Positions 45,423-54,829 of a stretch of DNA of 64,000 bases are shown piece by piece. The notes below the pieces were generated by a model, which made no database searches, was not told the origin of the DNA, and was given only the letters and a program-made list of their open reading frames with translations. A program made the translations under genes and the position numbers. Source of the DNA: Haloarcula regularis (GTDB taxonomy: Archaea; Halobacteriota; Halobacteria; Halobacteriales; Haloarculaceae); contig NZ_CP119794.1 of the NCBI RefSeq assembly GCF_029338315.1, positions 558,001 through 622,000 of the forward strand. Reading direction: 5' to 3'. The stretch's first letter is position 1. Each line of letters starts with the position of its first letter.

Positions 45423-46310
45423 TCAGAGCCAGGGCGCGCGTTCCTCGTCGGGGTCGTAGTCGACCGCGGCGCCGTGGTCGGTCCGCTCGCTGCCGGCGAC
45501 GCCCTGGGAGGCGCCGCCGTCGGCGAAGGCGGCGGTGAGGTCGACGTGGTCCGGGCGGTACTCCGTGTGGCGCTCGCGGGCCTCCTGTGGGTCGAACGAG
45601 AGCAGCGCAGTCACGGCGAGCACCGCCAGGGCGACGGGCGCGGCCGTCGGCATCACGCCGAGCACTGACAGTGCCAGGACACCCAGGGCGACGGCGCTCC
45701 CGAAGCGGAACCGGTCGATGTCGACGGCGTTGCGGAGCCACGGACTCGCGAGCGCGACGGCCAGCGCGAACCCGACGCCGATACCGGCGGTGGCGGCCGC
45801 GCGAGCCATCAGCTCGGTGTTGGCATCGACCACGAGTCGCGCGCCCGCCGGATCGACACTCGCGAGCAGCCCGAGACCAACGATGATGGCCGGCCGAGGC
45901 AGGTACTCGCCGACGCGGGCGCTCGCGGTCTGGGCCGCGACGGCCAGGATGACGATGCCGGCGAACCGCTCGAACGTCGCGAGGTCGACGACGGCGGCGA
46001 GCGTCGGGGCCAGGGCGGCCTCGAGGACGGCGAGCGGGAGCAACACGGCGCCGATGAGGAGCACGACTCTCGCTTGCTCGCGGGGCGTGCCGTCGAGTTC
46101 CGCGAGGACGACGGCGACCATCGCGGACCCCCCGAAGACGAGCAGGCCCACCTCGAGCATGCCGGTAGCCGTCGAGAGCGCGCCCGCGAGGACGAGCGCC
46201 GGGAAGATGCCGTCGACCAGTGGGAGGCACATGACGGTGGCGAGGAGTCGGCCGCCGCGGCCGACCTGCCGCTCGACGTCGAGTGCGACCGGGTGTCTGG
46301 AGCTACTCAT
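45423..46310 (-). CDS. Haloarchaeal polytopic membrane protein (DUF5794-type)
   Basis: 295 residues with about eight hydrophobic segments (LLATVMCLPLVDGIFPALVL at the start, VAPVALAVLAVTALLSF at the end) and an acidic cytosolic tail (YDPDEERAPWL). It matches a haloarchaea-only family remembered as DUF5794 and neighbours DUF5795, a recurring pair. The ATG overlaps the stop of a 61-codon upstream ORF (ATGAGTAG). Confidence 0.75.
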   Translation of the reverse strand: MSSSRHPVALDVERQVGRGGRLLATVMCLPLVDGIFPALVLAGALSTATGMLEVGLLVFGGSAMVAVVLAELDGTPREQARVVLLIGAVLLPLAVLEAALAPTLAAVVDLATFERFAGIVILAVAAQTASARVGEYLPRPAIIVGLGLLASVDPAGARLVVDANTELMARAAATAGIGVGFALAVALASPWLRNAVDIDRFRFGSAVALGVLALSVLGVMPTAAPVALAVLAVTALLSFDPQEARERHTEYRPDHVDLTAAFADGGASQGVAGSERTDHGAAVDYDPDEERAPWL

Positions 46311-46488
46311 CGAGTCCTACGGTCGGGGATACCCCAACTCCCGTCGGGCGGCTACGGCACTGGACTGGCTGGATAGGGGGGGACAGCCAGTTCCCTTTCC
46401 CGAAGCCCACCGAAAATGTCGCGACGGTCTCCGGAGAGAGCGTCCGTGGCCGGGCAGCGCCCGCGCGGGTGGGTTCGGTCGAGTGCAT
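46303..46488 (-). CDS. 61-residue upstream ORF overlapping the membrane protein start
   Basis: Begins MHSTEPTRAGAARPRTLSPE and ends …GVGVSPTVGLDE with its stop inside ATGAGTAG at the next gene's start. A TATA-like CTTATACTAAT (46508-46518) is 20-30 bases upstream, so the transcript probably begins at this ATG. It could be a real small protein or a translated leader that controls the membrane protein by coupling. Confidence 0.45.
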   Translation of the reverse strand: MHSTEPTRAGAARPRTLSPETVATFSVGFGKGNWLSPPIQPVQCRSRPTGVGVSPTVGLDE

Positions 46489-46695
46489 ATCTGTAATTAA
46501 CGTTGATATTAGTATAAGCGTTGTGTGAGATTCGGCCGCATACACCACGAGAGTTCCACGGGAAGCGTACACAAGTGAACGTGTGTCCCACCAGCGGTCC
46601 GAAATCTGGACGGTACGCTACGTGTGAGTGTGTGACCGTTCGCCAGTCTCGGTTGCTCTCGCAACGTTTTTCACCGGCGATACTGGACGGTTTAC

Positions 46696-48180
46696 ATGGC
46701 GAACGATTCCGAGCCCTTTTCGGAGAAACTCCGCGTTCCGGAGGCGCTGACCTTCGACGACGTACTGCTTCGACCGAAGGAGTCCCGCGTCGAACCCGAC
46801 GAGGCCGATACGACGACGCGTGTGACCAAATCGGTCAATCTCCACAAGCCAGTCCTCACCGCCGCGATGGACACGGTCACCGAGGGCGACATGGCCATCG
46901 CGATGGCCAGGCAGGGCGGCCTCGGCGTCCTCCACCGCAACATGGACGTCCCGGAGATGGTCGCCGAGATAGAGCGCGTCAAGCGCGCCGACGAGCTCAT
47001 CATCCGCGACGTCGTCACCGCACGGCCGACACAGACGGTCCGTGCGGTCGACGAGATGATGGAGCGGGAGGGCGTCTCCGGCGCCCCGGTCGTCGACGAG
47101 GAGACCGACGAGGTGCTGGGCATCATCTCCGGGACCGACATCCGGCCGTACCTGGAGGTCGGTGAGGACGACGCCGTCAGCGACGCGATGACCGACGAGG
47201 TCGTCACCGCGCCCGAGGACGTCACGCCACGCGAGGCGCTGGAACTGATGTACGACCACAAGATCGAGCGGGTCCCTATCGTCGACGGCGACAACCGGCT
47301 CGTCGGCCTGGTGACGATGCAGGGCATCCTCCAGCGCCGCGAGTACGACGAGGCCGCACGTGCCGACGACGGCAGTCTTCGCTGTGGCGCGGCCGTCGGC
47401 CCCTTCGAGGTCGACCGCGCGCAAGCGGCCGACGAGGCCGGCGTCGACATCCTCTTTATCGACTGCGCTCACGCGCACAACGCCAACGTCATCGACAGCG
47501 CCCGCGAGATCAAGGCCGAGGTCGAGGCCGACGTCGTCGTCGGCAACATCGGCACCCGCGAGGCCGCCGAGGCCGTCGTGGACTTCGCCGACGGCGTGAA
47601 GGTCGGCATCGGCCCAGGCTCGATCTGTACCACCCGCGTCGTCACCGGCGCCGGCATGCCCCAGATCACGGCCGTCGCACAGGTCGCCGACGTCGCCAGT
47701 CAGCACGACGTGCCCGTCATCGCCGACGGCGGCATCCGGTACTCCGGCGACGCGATCAAGGCCATCGCGGCCGGTGCCGACGCCGTCATGCTCGGGTCGT
47801 ACTTCGCCGGGACCGACGAGGCGCCGGGCCGCGTCATCACGATGAACGGCAAGAAGTACAAGCAGTACCGCGGGATGGGCAGCGTCGGCGCGATGAACGA
47901 GGGCGGCGGCGAGCGCTACCTGAAGGACGACGACGAGAACGAGGAGTACGTCCCCGAGGGCGTCGAGGCCGCGACGCCGTACAAGGGCTCGCTCGCCTCC
48001 GAACTCCACCAGCTCGTCGGCGGGATGCAGTCCGGCATGGGCTACGTCGGTGCCGAGACCATCCCCGAATTCAAGGAACGGGCCGAGTTCGTCCGCGTCT
48101 CGGCGGCCGGCCAGCAGGAGAGCCACCCGCACGACGTGATGATCACGGACGAAGCGCCCAACTACAGCCCCGAGAGCTAG
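46696..48180 (+). CDS. guaB: IMP dehydrogenase
   Basis: Oxidises IMP to XMP in GTP synthesis. The 494 residues show [15 protein letters not shown] at the N terminus, a CBS pair (about residues 95-215: [37 protein letters not shown]), the catalytic Cys loop [20 protein letters not shown], and the mobile flap region [19 protein letters not shown]-containing, full-length enzyme. Upstream bases 46311-46695 also serve the divergent membrane gene; ATG 46696 follows GGTTTAC and may be nearly leaderless. Confidence 0.96.
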   Translation: MANDSEPFSEKLRVPEALTFDDVLLRPKESRVEPDEADTTTRVTKSVNLHKPVLTAAMDTVTEGDMAIAMARQGGLGVLHRNMDVPEMVAEIERVKRADELIIRDVVTARPTQTVRAVDEMMEREGVSGAPVVDEETDEVLGIISGTDIRPYLEVGEDDAVSDAMTDEVVTAPEDVTPREALELMYDHKIERVPIVDGDNRLVGLVTMQGILQRREYDEAARADDGSLRCGAAVGPFEVDRAQAADEAGVDILFIDCAHAHNANVIDSAREIKAEVEADVVVGNIGTREAAEAVVDFADGVKVGIGPGSICTTRVVTGAGMPQITAVAQVADVASQHDVPVIADGGIRYSGDAIKAIAAGADAVMLGSYFAGTDEAPGRVITMNGKKYKQYRGMGSVGAMNEGGGERYLKDDDENEEYVPEGVEAATPYKGSLASELHQLVGGMQSGMGYVGAETIPEFKERAEFVRVSAAGQQESHPHDVMITDEAPNYSPES

Positions 48181-48205
48181 CTGGTGAATCGCTCAACCCC
48201 GTCGG

Positions 48206-48430
48206 TCAGTCGTAGTACTCCTCGCTTAGGGGCAGCGACACGTCCGCTTCCTCGACGGCATCCACGGACGCTGTCAGCGCGAGCGTCTCGCTACAGGTCG
48301 GACACGGGACGGCCACGGTGACGACGAGGGCGCCGTCGCGCTCGGCGACGTCGAGCACCGCGGCGTCGGCCGGATAGAGGTACTCGGCCGAGAGGTCGTG
48401 CTCGTGGTCGGTGACGTGGTCGAGTTGCAT
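48206..48430 (-). CDS. Small conserved protein with CPTC motif
   Basis: 74 residues: MQLDHVTDHEHDLSAEYLYP, then VTVAVPCPTCSETLALTASV and an acidic end. One CxxC and a beta-rich pattern; the single knuckle suggests a dimeric or partial zinc site. Convergent with guaB and divergent from the GNAT gene. No function known to me. Confidence 0.65.
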   Translation of the reverse strand: MQLDHVTDHEHDLSAEYLYPADAAVLDVAERDGALVVTVAVPCPTCSETLALTASVDAVEEADVSLPLSEEYYD

Positions 48431-48535
48431 ACACGAAGGGATGCGACACGAACGCTGTTGACAGTTACGGGCGTTCTCGGATCCTGGGCCGCCGTCGAAC
48501 GCAAGATACAGAGTCCCGGTCCGCGAAATGCGGTC

Positions 48536-48970
48536 GTGTCATCCTACGTCCTCCACAGCGGCACCGACGCGGAACTGGGCGACCGGGCCCGAGCGGTCCG
48601 CCGGACAGTGTTCATCGACGAGCAGGGCGTCCCCGAGCGCATCGAGATGGACGACAAGGACGCCGAAGCCAGGCACTTTCTCGTCACCGACGACGGCACT
48701 CCCGTCGCGACGGCGCGGACCCGGTTCGTCGACGAGACGACGGTGAAGGTCGAACGGGTCGCGGTCCTCGACGCCTACCGTGGCGAGGGACTGGGCGAGC
48801 GTGTGATGGCGGCCGCCGAACAGGACGCGAGCGAGCGCGGCGCGACGTCGGTACTGGTCCACGCCCAGCGCCGCGTCGAGGAGTTCTACATCGGGCTGGG
48901 CTACGAGGCGGCCAGCGAGGAGTTCGAGGAGGCCGGCATCCCGCACGTCGAGATGGTGAAGTCCCTGTAG
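48536..48970 (+). CDS. GNAT-family N-acetyltransferase
   Basis: 144 residues from a GTG (MSSYVLHSGTDAELG). The acetyl-CoA motif A is VERVAVLDAYRGEGLGERVM (RxxGxG form) and motif B is EEFYIGLGYEAASEEF. The arrangement RAVRRTVFIDEQGVPERIEM near the N terminus is that of the ElaA/YjcF-like subgroup. The acceptor is unknown. An earlier in-frame ATG lies in the divergent gene's promoter region. Confidence 0.85.
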   Translation: MSSYVLHSGTDAELGDRARAVRRTVFIDEQGVPERIEMDDKDAEARHFLVTDDGTPVATARTRFVDETTVKVERVAVLDAYRGEGLGERVMAAAEQDASERGATSVLVHAQRRVEEFYIGLGYEAASEEFEEAGIPHVEMVKSL

Positions 48971-48988
48971 GGTCAGTGCCAGCGGCGG

Positions 48989-49228
48989 TCAGCTACGGCC
49001 GATAGCGACGTACAGGATGATGACCAGAAGGCCCGGCAGCAGGCCGAGGAAGAAGCCAAAGCCGGTCGCGAGAGCCCAGATGAGGGCGTTGTCGTTGCCG
49101 CGCTTCGACGCGTCGGAGTACACCCAGTAGCTCGCGCCGACCAGAATCGCGAGGCCGACGAGAAAGATGAACAAGACGATGAGCAGTTCGATGGCACCGG
49201 GCATCTGCAACAGTAGGAGGGGCGGCAT
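48989..49228 (-). CDS. Small two-helix membrane protein
   Basis: 79 residues: IELLIVLFIFLVGLAILVGA and LATGFGFFLGLLPGLLVIIL are membrane helices joined by a polar loop YSDASKRGNDNALIW. Related small proteins are common in haloarchaea. MPGAIELLIV at 49204 is an alternative start. Confidence 0.65.
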   Translation of the reverse strand: MPPLLLLQMPGAIELLIVLFIFLVGLAILVGASYWVYSDASKRGNDNALIWALATGFGFFLGLLPGLLVIILYVAIGRS

Positions 49229-49350
49229 GGTCGGTGGCTCTCCCGGGTCGGATATATACCTTCTGTCTGATAGGACTCGGAGAGCAGTCCAGCGGGGGAG
49301 TCGATCGCCACTCCGGTGAGTAGACGGTCGAGAGAACCGTGGCGAGGAAG

Positions 49351-49427
49351 CCGGCCGGAGGGGATCTGAACCGGAGACAGACGGTTGCTCGCGACACTCG
49401 CGCCGCGACTGCAGGGTTCGAATGCTT
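49351..49427. other. Two tRNA T-arm-like fragments near tRNA-Lys
   Basis: Minus strand 49374-49351 reads CCGGTTCAGATCCCCTCCGG, a T-loop with part of an acceptor; plus strand 49411-49427 reads GCAGGGTTCGAATGCTT, another T-loop. Neither has a full cloverleaf. They lie in the 240-base interval before tRNA-Lys, which otherwise holds nothing I recognise, and may be scars of integration or tRNA loss. Confidence 0.3.
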
Positions 49428-49468
49428 CGTAGACGCCTCGCTCCTCACGAAAGGTTCGGAGCAGAAGA

Positions 49469-49542
49469 CGGGCCGGAAGGGATTTGAACCCTCGACCGAC
49501 GGCTTAAGAGGCCGTCGCTCTGCCAGACTGAGCTACCGGCCC
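49469..49542 (-). tRNA. tRNA-Lys (CTT)
   Basis: 74 bases, no intron. Acceptor GGGCCGG/CCGGCCC, D stem GCTC/GAGC, anticodon stem ACGGC/GCCGT with loop CTCTTAA (anticodon CTT), and T arm GAGGGTTCAAATCCCTT. CCA is not encoded. Confidence 0.95.
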
Positions 49543-49738
49543 AGCAACTCATCGTTACGGAGGGGGTTGTAAATACGTTTCCTTTCGAACCCGCTTCGGC
49601 CGGTGGAATCCGGTGACGGCGGGCCGGGTCTCTCCGTTCACGGATGGGTACGGGCCACCATTTGCGACCGCTGTCGCGGTTGCTGTCTCCGGACTGAGAC
49701 GGTGTAATATAAGTGCGTCCGTACGTACGTGACAGTCA

Positions 49739-51196
49739 ATGAGTGCAGCCAGCGGCATCACGATGGCCTCGATGTCTACCTATGCCATCCTCGGGTGTGG
49801 GAGCGTCGGCCACGCCGTGGCGGAGGAACTCGTCGAGGAAGGCAAGGATGTCCTCATCCTCGACGCCGACGAGGGCCGCGTCGAGGCCCTGCGCGACCAG
49901 GACCTGAACGCCCAGCAGGCGGACATCGCCGAGGAGACCATCGTCGAGACGGTCAGCGACCGCGACGTCGTCCTCATCATGTCCTCCGACGTCGAGGCGA
50001 ACGCCGAGGCAGTCCTGAACATCCGGGAGGCCGACGGCGACCAGTTCATCGTCGCCCGGGCGGACGACCCCGTCTCGGCCGACGAGCTGGCCGACCTGGG
50101 CGCCGACGTGGTCATCAACCCCTCGGCGGTCATCGCCGACTCGGCCCTGCGTGCCCTAGAGACCGGCGAACTCGAGTACAAGGCGACCCAGCTGGGTGAC
50201 GTCATCGACGGCACGGAAGAGCGGATGGCGATTCTCGTCCAGCGCTCGCCCGACCCGGACTCCATCGCGTCCGCGGCGGCGCTCAGGGCCATCGCCCAGA
50301 GCCGCGACGTCGAGGCCGACATCGTCTACGAAGGGGAGATCGGCCGCCAGGAGAACCGCGCGTTTGTCAACCTGCTGGGCATCGAACTCGCTGCGCGGGA
50401 CGACGTGGACCTGAGCGAGTACGACACCTTCGCGCTCGTCGACGTCGCGAAGGGCGGCGAACCCAGCATCGAGGACGTCGACATCATCATCGACCACTAC
50501 GAGCACGAGGACGACCACGACGCGACGTTCTCTGACGTCCGGCCGAACGTCTCGGCGACGTCGACCATCCTCACGAAGTACATCCAGGAACTGGACCTGA
50601 ACCTGAGCGAGACGGTGGCGACGGCGCTGCTCTACGGGATTCGCGCGGAGACGCTCGATTTCAAACGCGATACGACGCCGGCGGACCTGACCGCGGCGGC
50701 GTATCTCTACCCGTTTGCCGACCACGACACCTTAGAACAGGTCGAGTCGCCCTCGATGAGCCCCGAGACGCTGGACGTGCTGGCCGAGGCCATCCGGAAC
50801 CGGGAGGTCCAGGGCAGTCACCTCGTCTCGAACGCGGGGTTCATCCGCGACCGGGACGCCCTCTCGCAGGCGGCCCAGCACCTCCTCAACCTCGAGGGCA
50901 TCACGACGACGGCGGTCTTTGCCATCGCCGACGACACCATCTACCTGGCCGCGCGCTCGAAGGACATCCGCATGAACATCGGCAAGGTCCTGGGCGACGC
51001 CTTCGGCGAGATGGGCGAGACGGCCGGGCACTCGACGGACGCGAGCGTCGAGATTCCCCTGGGCATCTTCACGGGCCTCGATACGAGCGACGGGAACCGC
51101 GACACGTTGCTGGAGTTGACGGAGTCGGCGGTCAAGCAGAAACTGTTCCAGGCGATGGGCGTCGACAGCTCGAGCGAGAACGGGAACGGCAGTTAG
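49739..51196 (+). CDS. TrkA-N/DHH-family phosphoesterase fusion
   Basis: 485 residues. Residues about 13-140 form a Rossmann RCK/TrkA-N domain (YAILGCGSVGHAVAEELVEE). Then a DHH domain has RSPDPDSIASAAALRAIAQS and IIIDHYEHEDD (DHY where DHH is usual). The DHHA1 part is near GSHLVSNAGFIRDRDALSQA and GETAGHSTDASVEIP. Such proteins are candidate nucleotide phosphodiesterases with a nucleotide-sensing domain. TAATATAAG at 49705-49713 is 26-34 bases before ATG 49739, supporting that start over the internal ATGs. Confidence 0.85.
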   Translation: MSAASGITMASMSTYAILGCGSVGHAVAEELVEEGKDVLILDADEGRVEALRDQDLNAQQADIAEETIVETVSDRDVVLIMSSDVEANAEAVLNIREADGDQFIVARADDPVSADELADLGADVVINPSAVIADSALRALETGELEYKATQLGDVIDGTEERMAILVQRSPDPDSIASAAALRAIAQSRDVEADIVYEGEIGRQENRAFVNLLGIELAARDDVDLSEYDTFALVDVAKGGEPSIEDVDIIIDHYEHEDDHDATFSDVRPNVSATSTILTKYIQELDLNLSETVATALLYGIRAETLDFKRDTTPADLTAAAYLYPFADHDTLEQVESPSMSPETLDVLAEAIRNREVQGSHLVSNAGFIRDRDALSQAAQHLLNLEGITTTAVFAIADDTIYLAARSKDIRMNIGKVLGDAFGEMGETAGHSTDASVEIPLGIFTGLDTSDGNRDTLLELTESAVKQKLFQAMGVDSSSENGNGS

Positions 51197-51492
51197 GCCG
51201 GGACTTCCTCTTCTTCGTCGTCGGGGTTGCGCAGGCGCTCGACGATGTCGTTGACGATGATGACGTCGCCGACGGCCTGTACCCACCGGTACGGGAGGAT
51301 GATGCCGCGTGCTGTTCGGACCTCCTGGTCGAACAGCTCGGTGTTGACCTGGTGCAGGGCGAGGCCGGTGACTTCCTGGCGGTCCAGGTCGAGGCGGAGG
51401 TCCTCGACTTCGCCGACGAAGACGCCGTTGTTCGAGTACACCTCGCGCCCGACGAGTGTCGTTATCTCCTGTGGTACGCTCTCCGGGTCCAT
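51193..51492 (-). CDS. PRC-barrel domain protein
   Basis: 99 residues: EITTLVGREVYSNNGVFVGE, then VEDLRLDLDRQEVTGLALHQ and RGIILPYRWVQAVGDVIIVN, a full PRC barrel. Haloarchaeal PRC-barrel proteins of this size include the division proteins CdpB; this one could be an orthologue, but I infer that only from family and size. It overlaps the 3' end of the convergent DHH gene by four bases. Confidence 0.82.
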   Translation of the reverse strand: MDPESVPQEITTLVGREVYSNNGVFVGEVEDLRLDLDRQEVTGLALHQVNTELFDQEVRTARGIILPYRWVQAVGDVIIVNDIVERLRNPDDEEEEVPA

Positions 51493-51621
51493 AGAAGGAG
51501 GTCGGACGGACGGGTCTTAAAACTTCTTCGGCGACTAGCACTTCCCGGCGGTCCCCCAGTGACGCGCGTGGCAACGCGACCCACGGGAGCCTTTTGCGTC
51601 GAGGGTCCCTAGCCAGTCCCG

Positions 51622-52056
51622 ATGCCCGTGATAGCAGCGTCCATCGACGTCCCGGCACCGCCAGCGACGGTGTGGGAGGTGCTGACCGACGTCGAGGCGT
51701 ACCCGCGGTGGAATACGCTCCTCCGTGTACGCGGGGACCTGACCGAACGGGAGACGGTGACAGCTCGCCTGTCGATACCCGGACTCCCGGCCGTCTCGTT
51801 TTCCCCCACCATCCTCGCGGTGGTCCCCGAGAGGGAGGTTCGCTGGCGCACGTCGCTGTTCGGCCACGCCGCCGAGCACGTCTTCCTGCTCGAACCGCTC
51901 GACGAGGGCGCTGGCACGCGGTTCACCCAGCACGAGCAAATCGACGGCCGGTTCGCCACCCCGGTCGTGAGCCGACTCGAGCGGCGGATGCGGCGGGGCT
52001 TCGAGCAGATGAACGTGGGCCTGCGGCGCAGAGCCCTCGAACTCATAGAGACGTAA
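51622..52056 (+). CDS. SRPBCC (START-like) ligand-binding protein
   Basis: 144 residues: AASIDVPAPPATVWEVLTDV, AYPRWNTLLRVRGDLTER, then GTRFTQHEQIDGRFATPVVS and a long C-terminal helix. This is the polyketide-cyclase/START-like cavity fold. Ligand unknown. It stands alone before the thioredoxin gene. Confidence 0.82.
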   Translation: MPVIAASIDVPAPPATVWEVLTDVEAYPRWNTLLRVRGDLTERETVTARLSIPGLPAVSFSPTILAVVPEREVRWRTSLFGHAAEHVFLLEPLDEGAGTRFTQHEQIDGRFATPVVSRLERRMRRGFEQMNVGLRRRALELIET

Positions 52057-52126
52057 CTCCCGCGGTCGTGCACCACGGGAGCACAGAGACAGACCGGCTA
52101 AACCCGTCCTGCCCCTCTCTGCCGGT

Positions 52127-52498
52127 ATGCATGACGCAGGCCCGAATACAGACGACGTCCCGGTCACGAACCCGCGATCAGTCGACGCGCCGGTCCACGT
52201 CGAGAGCAGGGCGCACTTCGAGTCGCTGGTCGCCGACCAGGCCGTCGTCCTCGTGGACTTCTACGCCGACTGGTGTGGCCCCTGTCAGATGCTCGAGCCC
52301 GTCGTGGCGACGCTCGCCGCCGAGACACCGGTCGTCGTGGCGAAGGTCGACGTCGACGAACACCACTCGCTGGCCCGGGAGTTCGGCGTCCAGGGCATCC
52401 CCACCCTCTTACTCTACGACGGCGGCGACCAGGTCGAGCGCCTGGTCGGGATGCGCGACGAGTCGACGTTGCGCGAACTGATCGAGCAGTACGACTGA
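52127..52498 (+). CDS. Thioredoxin
   Basis: 123 residues with VVLVDFYADWCGPCQMLEPV, the classical WCGPC redox site, and the cis-Pro motif GIPTLLLYDGG. A ~30-residue polar N-terminal extension precedes the fold and is typical in haloarchaea. General cytosolic disulfide reductase. Confidence 0.93.
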   Translation: MHDAGPNTDDVPVTNPRSVDAPVHVESRAHFESLVADQAVVLVDFYADWCGPCQMLEPVVATLAAETPVVVAKVDVDEHHSLAREFGVQGIPTLLLYDGGDQVERLVGMRDESTLRELIEQYD

Positions 52499-52622
52499 TA
52501 GCGGCCGACGCTCCGCACCAGGGGGCTACCACGAACCGATACCGCCGGAGGTGTCCGCGAGACCGAGGGGACGTGGTCGGATCGACCACAACACTCATCT
52601 CGTCTGTGACGAGTGACAACGT

Positions 52623-53312
52623 ATGCCCTCGCTGGTGGTCCACTACGCGCTGGTCGGACTGCTCGCGGCGACGTTGCTCGGGGCGGCGTTCGACCGGCGG
52701 TCGCTCCTAGTGTCGCTGGCCGTGGTCACGATTCCCGACGTCGACGCGTTCATCGCGCTGTTCTCGACGGCGGGCCATCGCACGGCGACGACGAACCTGG
52801 TGATTCCCGCCGTCGCGGCGGCCGTCCTCGCCGTCGACCTCTACGTGCGCGAGGAGTCGTTCGTCAGGGAGCGGTGGGGAGCCTACGGGATCCGCGTCGC
52901 GTGGTTCTGCGTCTTCGTCTACGCCGTCGCGCACGTCCTGCTGGACGCCGTCGGCGGCGGCGCGAACCTGCTGTGGCCGCTGCACGACCAGTTCTACCAG
53001 ATTCGCGGACGGCTGGAGCTGTCGACCCAGCGCGGCATCGTCCAGACGTTCGTCGAGACCAGTCCGCCATCGTCGGGCGGTGACGGTGGAGGCGGCGGTG
53101 GCGGCGTGCCGACGCTCCGGTCGATCGGCAACACCAGCGAGGTCCAGATGAGCACGGGGATCGACCCCAATCCGGGCGCCGAGGAACAGCCGGAAGTCGT
53201 CGACCGCGTGTTTCCCGTCGCGCGTGGCGGGTGGCAACTGTACCTCCTGATTGTGGGGACGCTCGCCACCGCCGCTCGCTTCGTCGTCGGCCACGACCTG
53301 CCCGAGGAGTGA
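52623..53312 (+). CDS. Membrane-bound metal-dependent hydrolase-like protein (YdjM/DUF457 type)
   Basis: 229 residues. LVVHYALVGLLAATLLGAAF, VVTIPDVDAFIALFSTAGHR and FVYAVAHVLLDAVGGGANLL carry the His/Asp residues (H near the N terminus, PDxD, HxxxD) of the DUF457/YdjM family. About four membrane segments with a Gly-rich extracytoplasmic loop. Reaction unknown. Confidence 0.75.
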   Translation: MPSLVVHYALVGLLAATLLGAAFDRRSLLVSLAVVTIPDVDAFIALFSTAGHRTATTNLVIPAVAAAVLAVDLYVREESFVRERWGAYGIRVAWFCVFVYAVAHVLLDAVGGGANLLWPLHDQFYQIRGRLELSTQRGIVQTFVETSPPSSGGDGGGGGGGVPTLRSIGNTSEVQMSTGIDPNPGAEEQPEVVDRVFPVARGGWQLYLLIVGTLATAARFVVGHDLPEE

Positions 53313-53362
53313 GCCAGCGCCGTTCCGGGTCATTCTTGTGGGCGGTTGCCGACCGGACACCC

Positions 53363-54067
53363 ATGGGCTTCGACGTGCGCCGACGGCTCAGTGTCGCCGA
53401 TGCGGTCACGCTCGCCAACGCGGTGGTCGGATTCGCCGCGGGCGCGGTGGCCTCCACCGACCTCCAGCTCGCGGCTCGGCTCATGCTCCTCGCGATAATC
53501 CTCGACGCCGTGGACGGCATCGTCGCCCGTGAGGGCGACAGTTCGGCGGTCGGGCCCCTGCTTGACTCCATCACCGACGTCATCTCGTTCGGGGCGACGC
53601 CGAGCCTGTTTCTGTTCGTCGCGCTGACGGGCACCTACGGCGGCGTCGGCGAATCGTCCCCGCCGGTGATCGTCGCCATTACGCTACTCGCCGCAGTCTA
53701 CGCCGTCTTCTCGGTCATCCGCACCGCGTTCTACACGACGTACATCGAGGGCGTCGACGCACGACCCGGCATCCCCAACACGCTGGGCGTCATCATCCTC
53801 GCGACGGCCTACCTCTCCGGAATCACGAGCCCGCTGGTCCTCGCAGCCGGGGCGGTCGTCCTCTCGCTGTTGATGGTCGCCCCCTTCGACTTCCCCAAGC
53901 CGGGTGCCAGGACGGCGATACCGATGGGTGTGGTCCTCTCCGTCTCCGTCGTCGCACCGACGGCGCTGGGTCGGCTCGGACCCCGGATGATGCTCGTCGT
54001 CGCGCTGGCCTTTCTCACGCTCGGCCCGCGCTACTACTGGGAAGGGGACGGGACCTCAGTCGAGTGA
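53363..54067 (+). CDS. pssA: CDP-alcohol phosphatidyltransferase (archaetidylserine synthase-like)
   Basis: 234 residues, integral membrane. DAVDGIVAREGDSSAVGPLL then DSITDVISFG is the CDP-alcohol transferase motif with its two metal-binding Asp pairs and the catalytic final Asp. Its PssA-like length and membrane profile favour transfer of serine to CDP-archaeol; another head group is possible. It overlaps the convergent hydrolase by 12 bases. Confidence 0.85.
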   Translation: MGFDVRRRLSVADAVTLANAVVGFAAGAVASTDLQLAARLMLLAIILDAVDGIVAREGDSSAVGPLLDSITDVISFGATPSLFLFVALTGTYGGVGESSPPVIVAITLLAAVYAVFSVIRTAFYTTYIEGVDARPGIPNTLGVIILATAYLSGITSPLVLAAGAVVLSLLMVAPFDFPKPGARTAIPMGVVLSVSVVAPTALGRLGPRMMLVVALAFLTLGPRYYWEGDGTSVE

Positions 54068-54829
54068 CGCCAAGAACGATTCGACCGCCTCGTTGAAGAC
54101 GGCTGGGCGTTCGACCATCGCGAGGTGAGCCGCGTCGGGGACGATGGCGAACTCCCCCTGGGGAATCGACTCCGCCAGGTCCTCGTGGTACGCGCGCGGG
54201 GTGAGCCGATCGTGCTCGCCACAGACCGCGAGCGTCGGCACGTCGATGTCGGCCAGCCGGTCGCGCCCGTCGAAGCCGTGACAGGCCAGGAAGTCCCGTC
54301 TGGTGACTCGCTGGCCGACGGCGCGCATCTGGGACTCCGACCGGGCCAGGGTGTCGGCGTCGGCGTCGTGGAACAGGCGGTCGGGGCCGTGAAGGAACTC
54401 GACGGCCCGGTCGAAGTCCGACGCCAGCCACTCCCGCAGGCCCTCGAAAACCGGGAGGGTCGGCCCGGTACCGAGCAGGACGAGCGCCGAGAGGTCCAGA
54501 TTCCACCCGGTGGCGGCGCGCTGGACGACGGCACCACCAAGTGAGTTGCCGACCAGCACGTCCGCGTCCACGGCCCGGGCGACGGCCGCCACGTCGGCGG
54601 TGTACGCGTCGATCGCGTCCGCCGGACCGGCGTCAACGTCGTCGGACGCCCCGTGGCCGCTCAGGTCGAGCGCGGCGGCCGGATGGGTCGGTCCGGCCGT
54701 GCCGTACTGATGTCCCCAGACGGCGTGTGTCGCGCCGCTTCCGTGAACGTACAGCGTCGTCTGGCCGTCAACTCCCGGGCGGGCGTGACGGTACGCCGTC
54801 TCTCGTCCGTCGTGCATCGTGGTCTCCAT
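54056..54829 (-). CDS. Alpha/beta-fold hydrolase
   Basis: 257 residues. LYVHGSGATHAVWGHQYG (oxyanion region), DVLVGNSLGGAVVQRAATG (nucleophile elbow GNSLGG, Ser), VCGEHDRLTPRAY (acid) and PDAAHLAMVERPAVFN (His). Probably a carboxylesterase or C-C hydrolase; substrate unknown. Start METTMHDGRETAYRH at 54829 is preferred to 54874. Confidence 0.87.
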   Translation of the reverse strand: METTMHDGRETAYRHARPGVDGQTTLYVHGSGATHAVWGHQYGTAGPTHPAAALDLSGHGASDDVDAGPADAIDAYTADVAAVARAVDADVLVGNSLGGAVVQRAATGWNLDLSALVLLGTGPTLPVFEGLREWLASDFDRAVEFLHGPDRLFHDADADTLARSESQMRAVGQRVTRRDFLACHGFDGRDRLADIDVPTLAVCGEHDRLTPRAYHEDLAESIPQGEFAIVPDAAHLAMVERPAVFNEAVESFLASLD

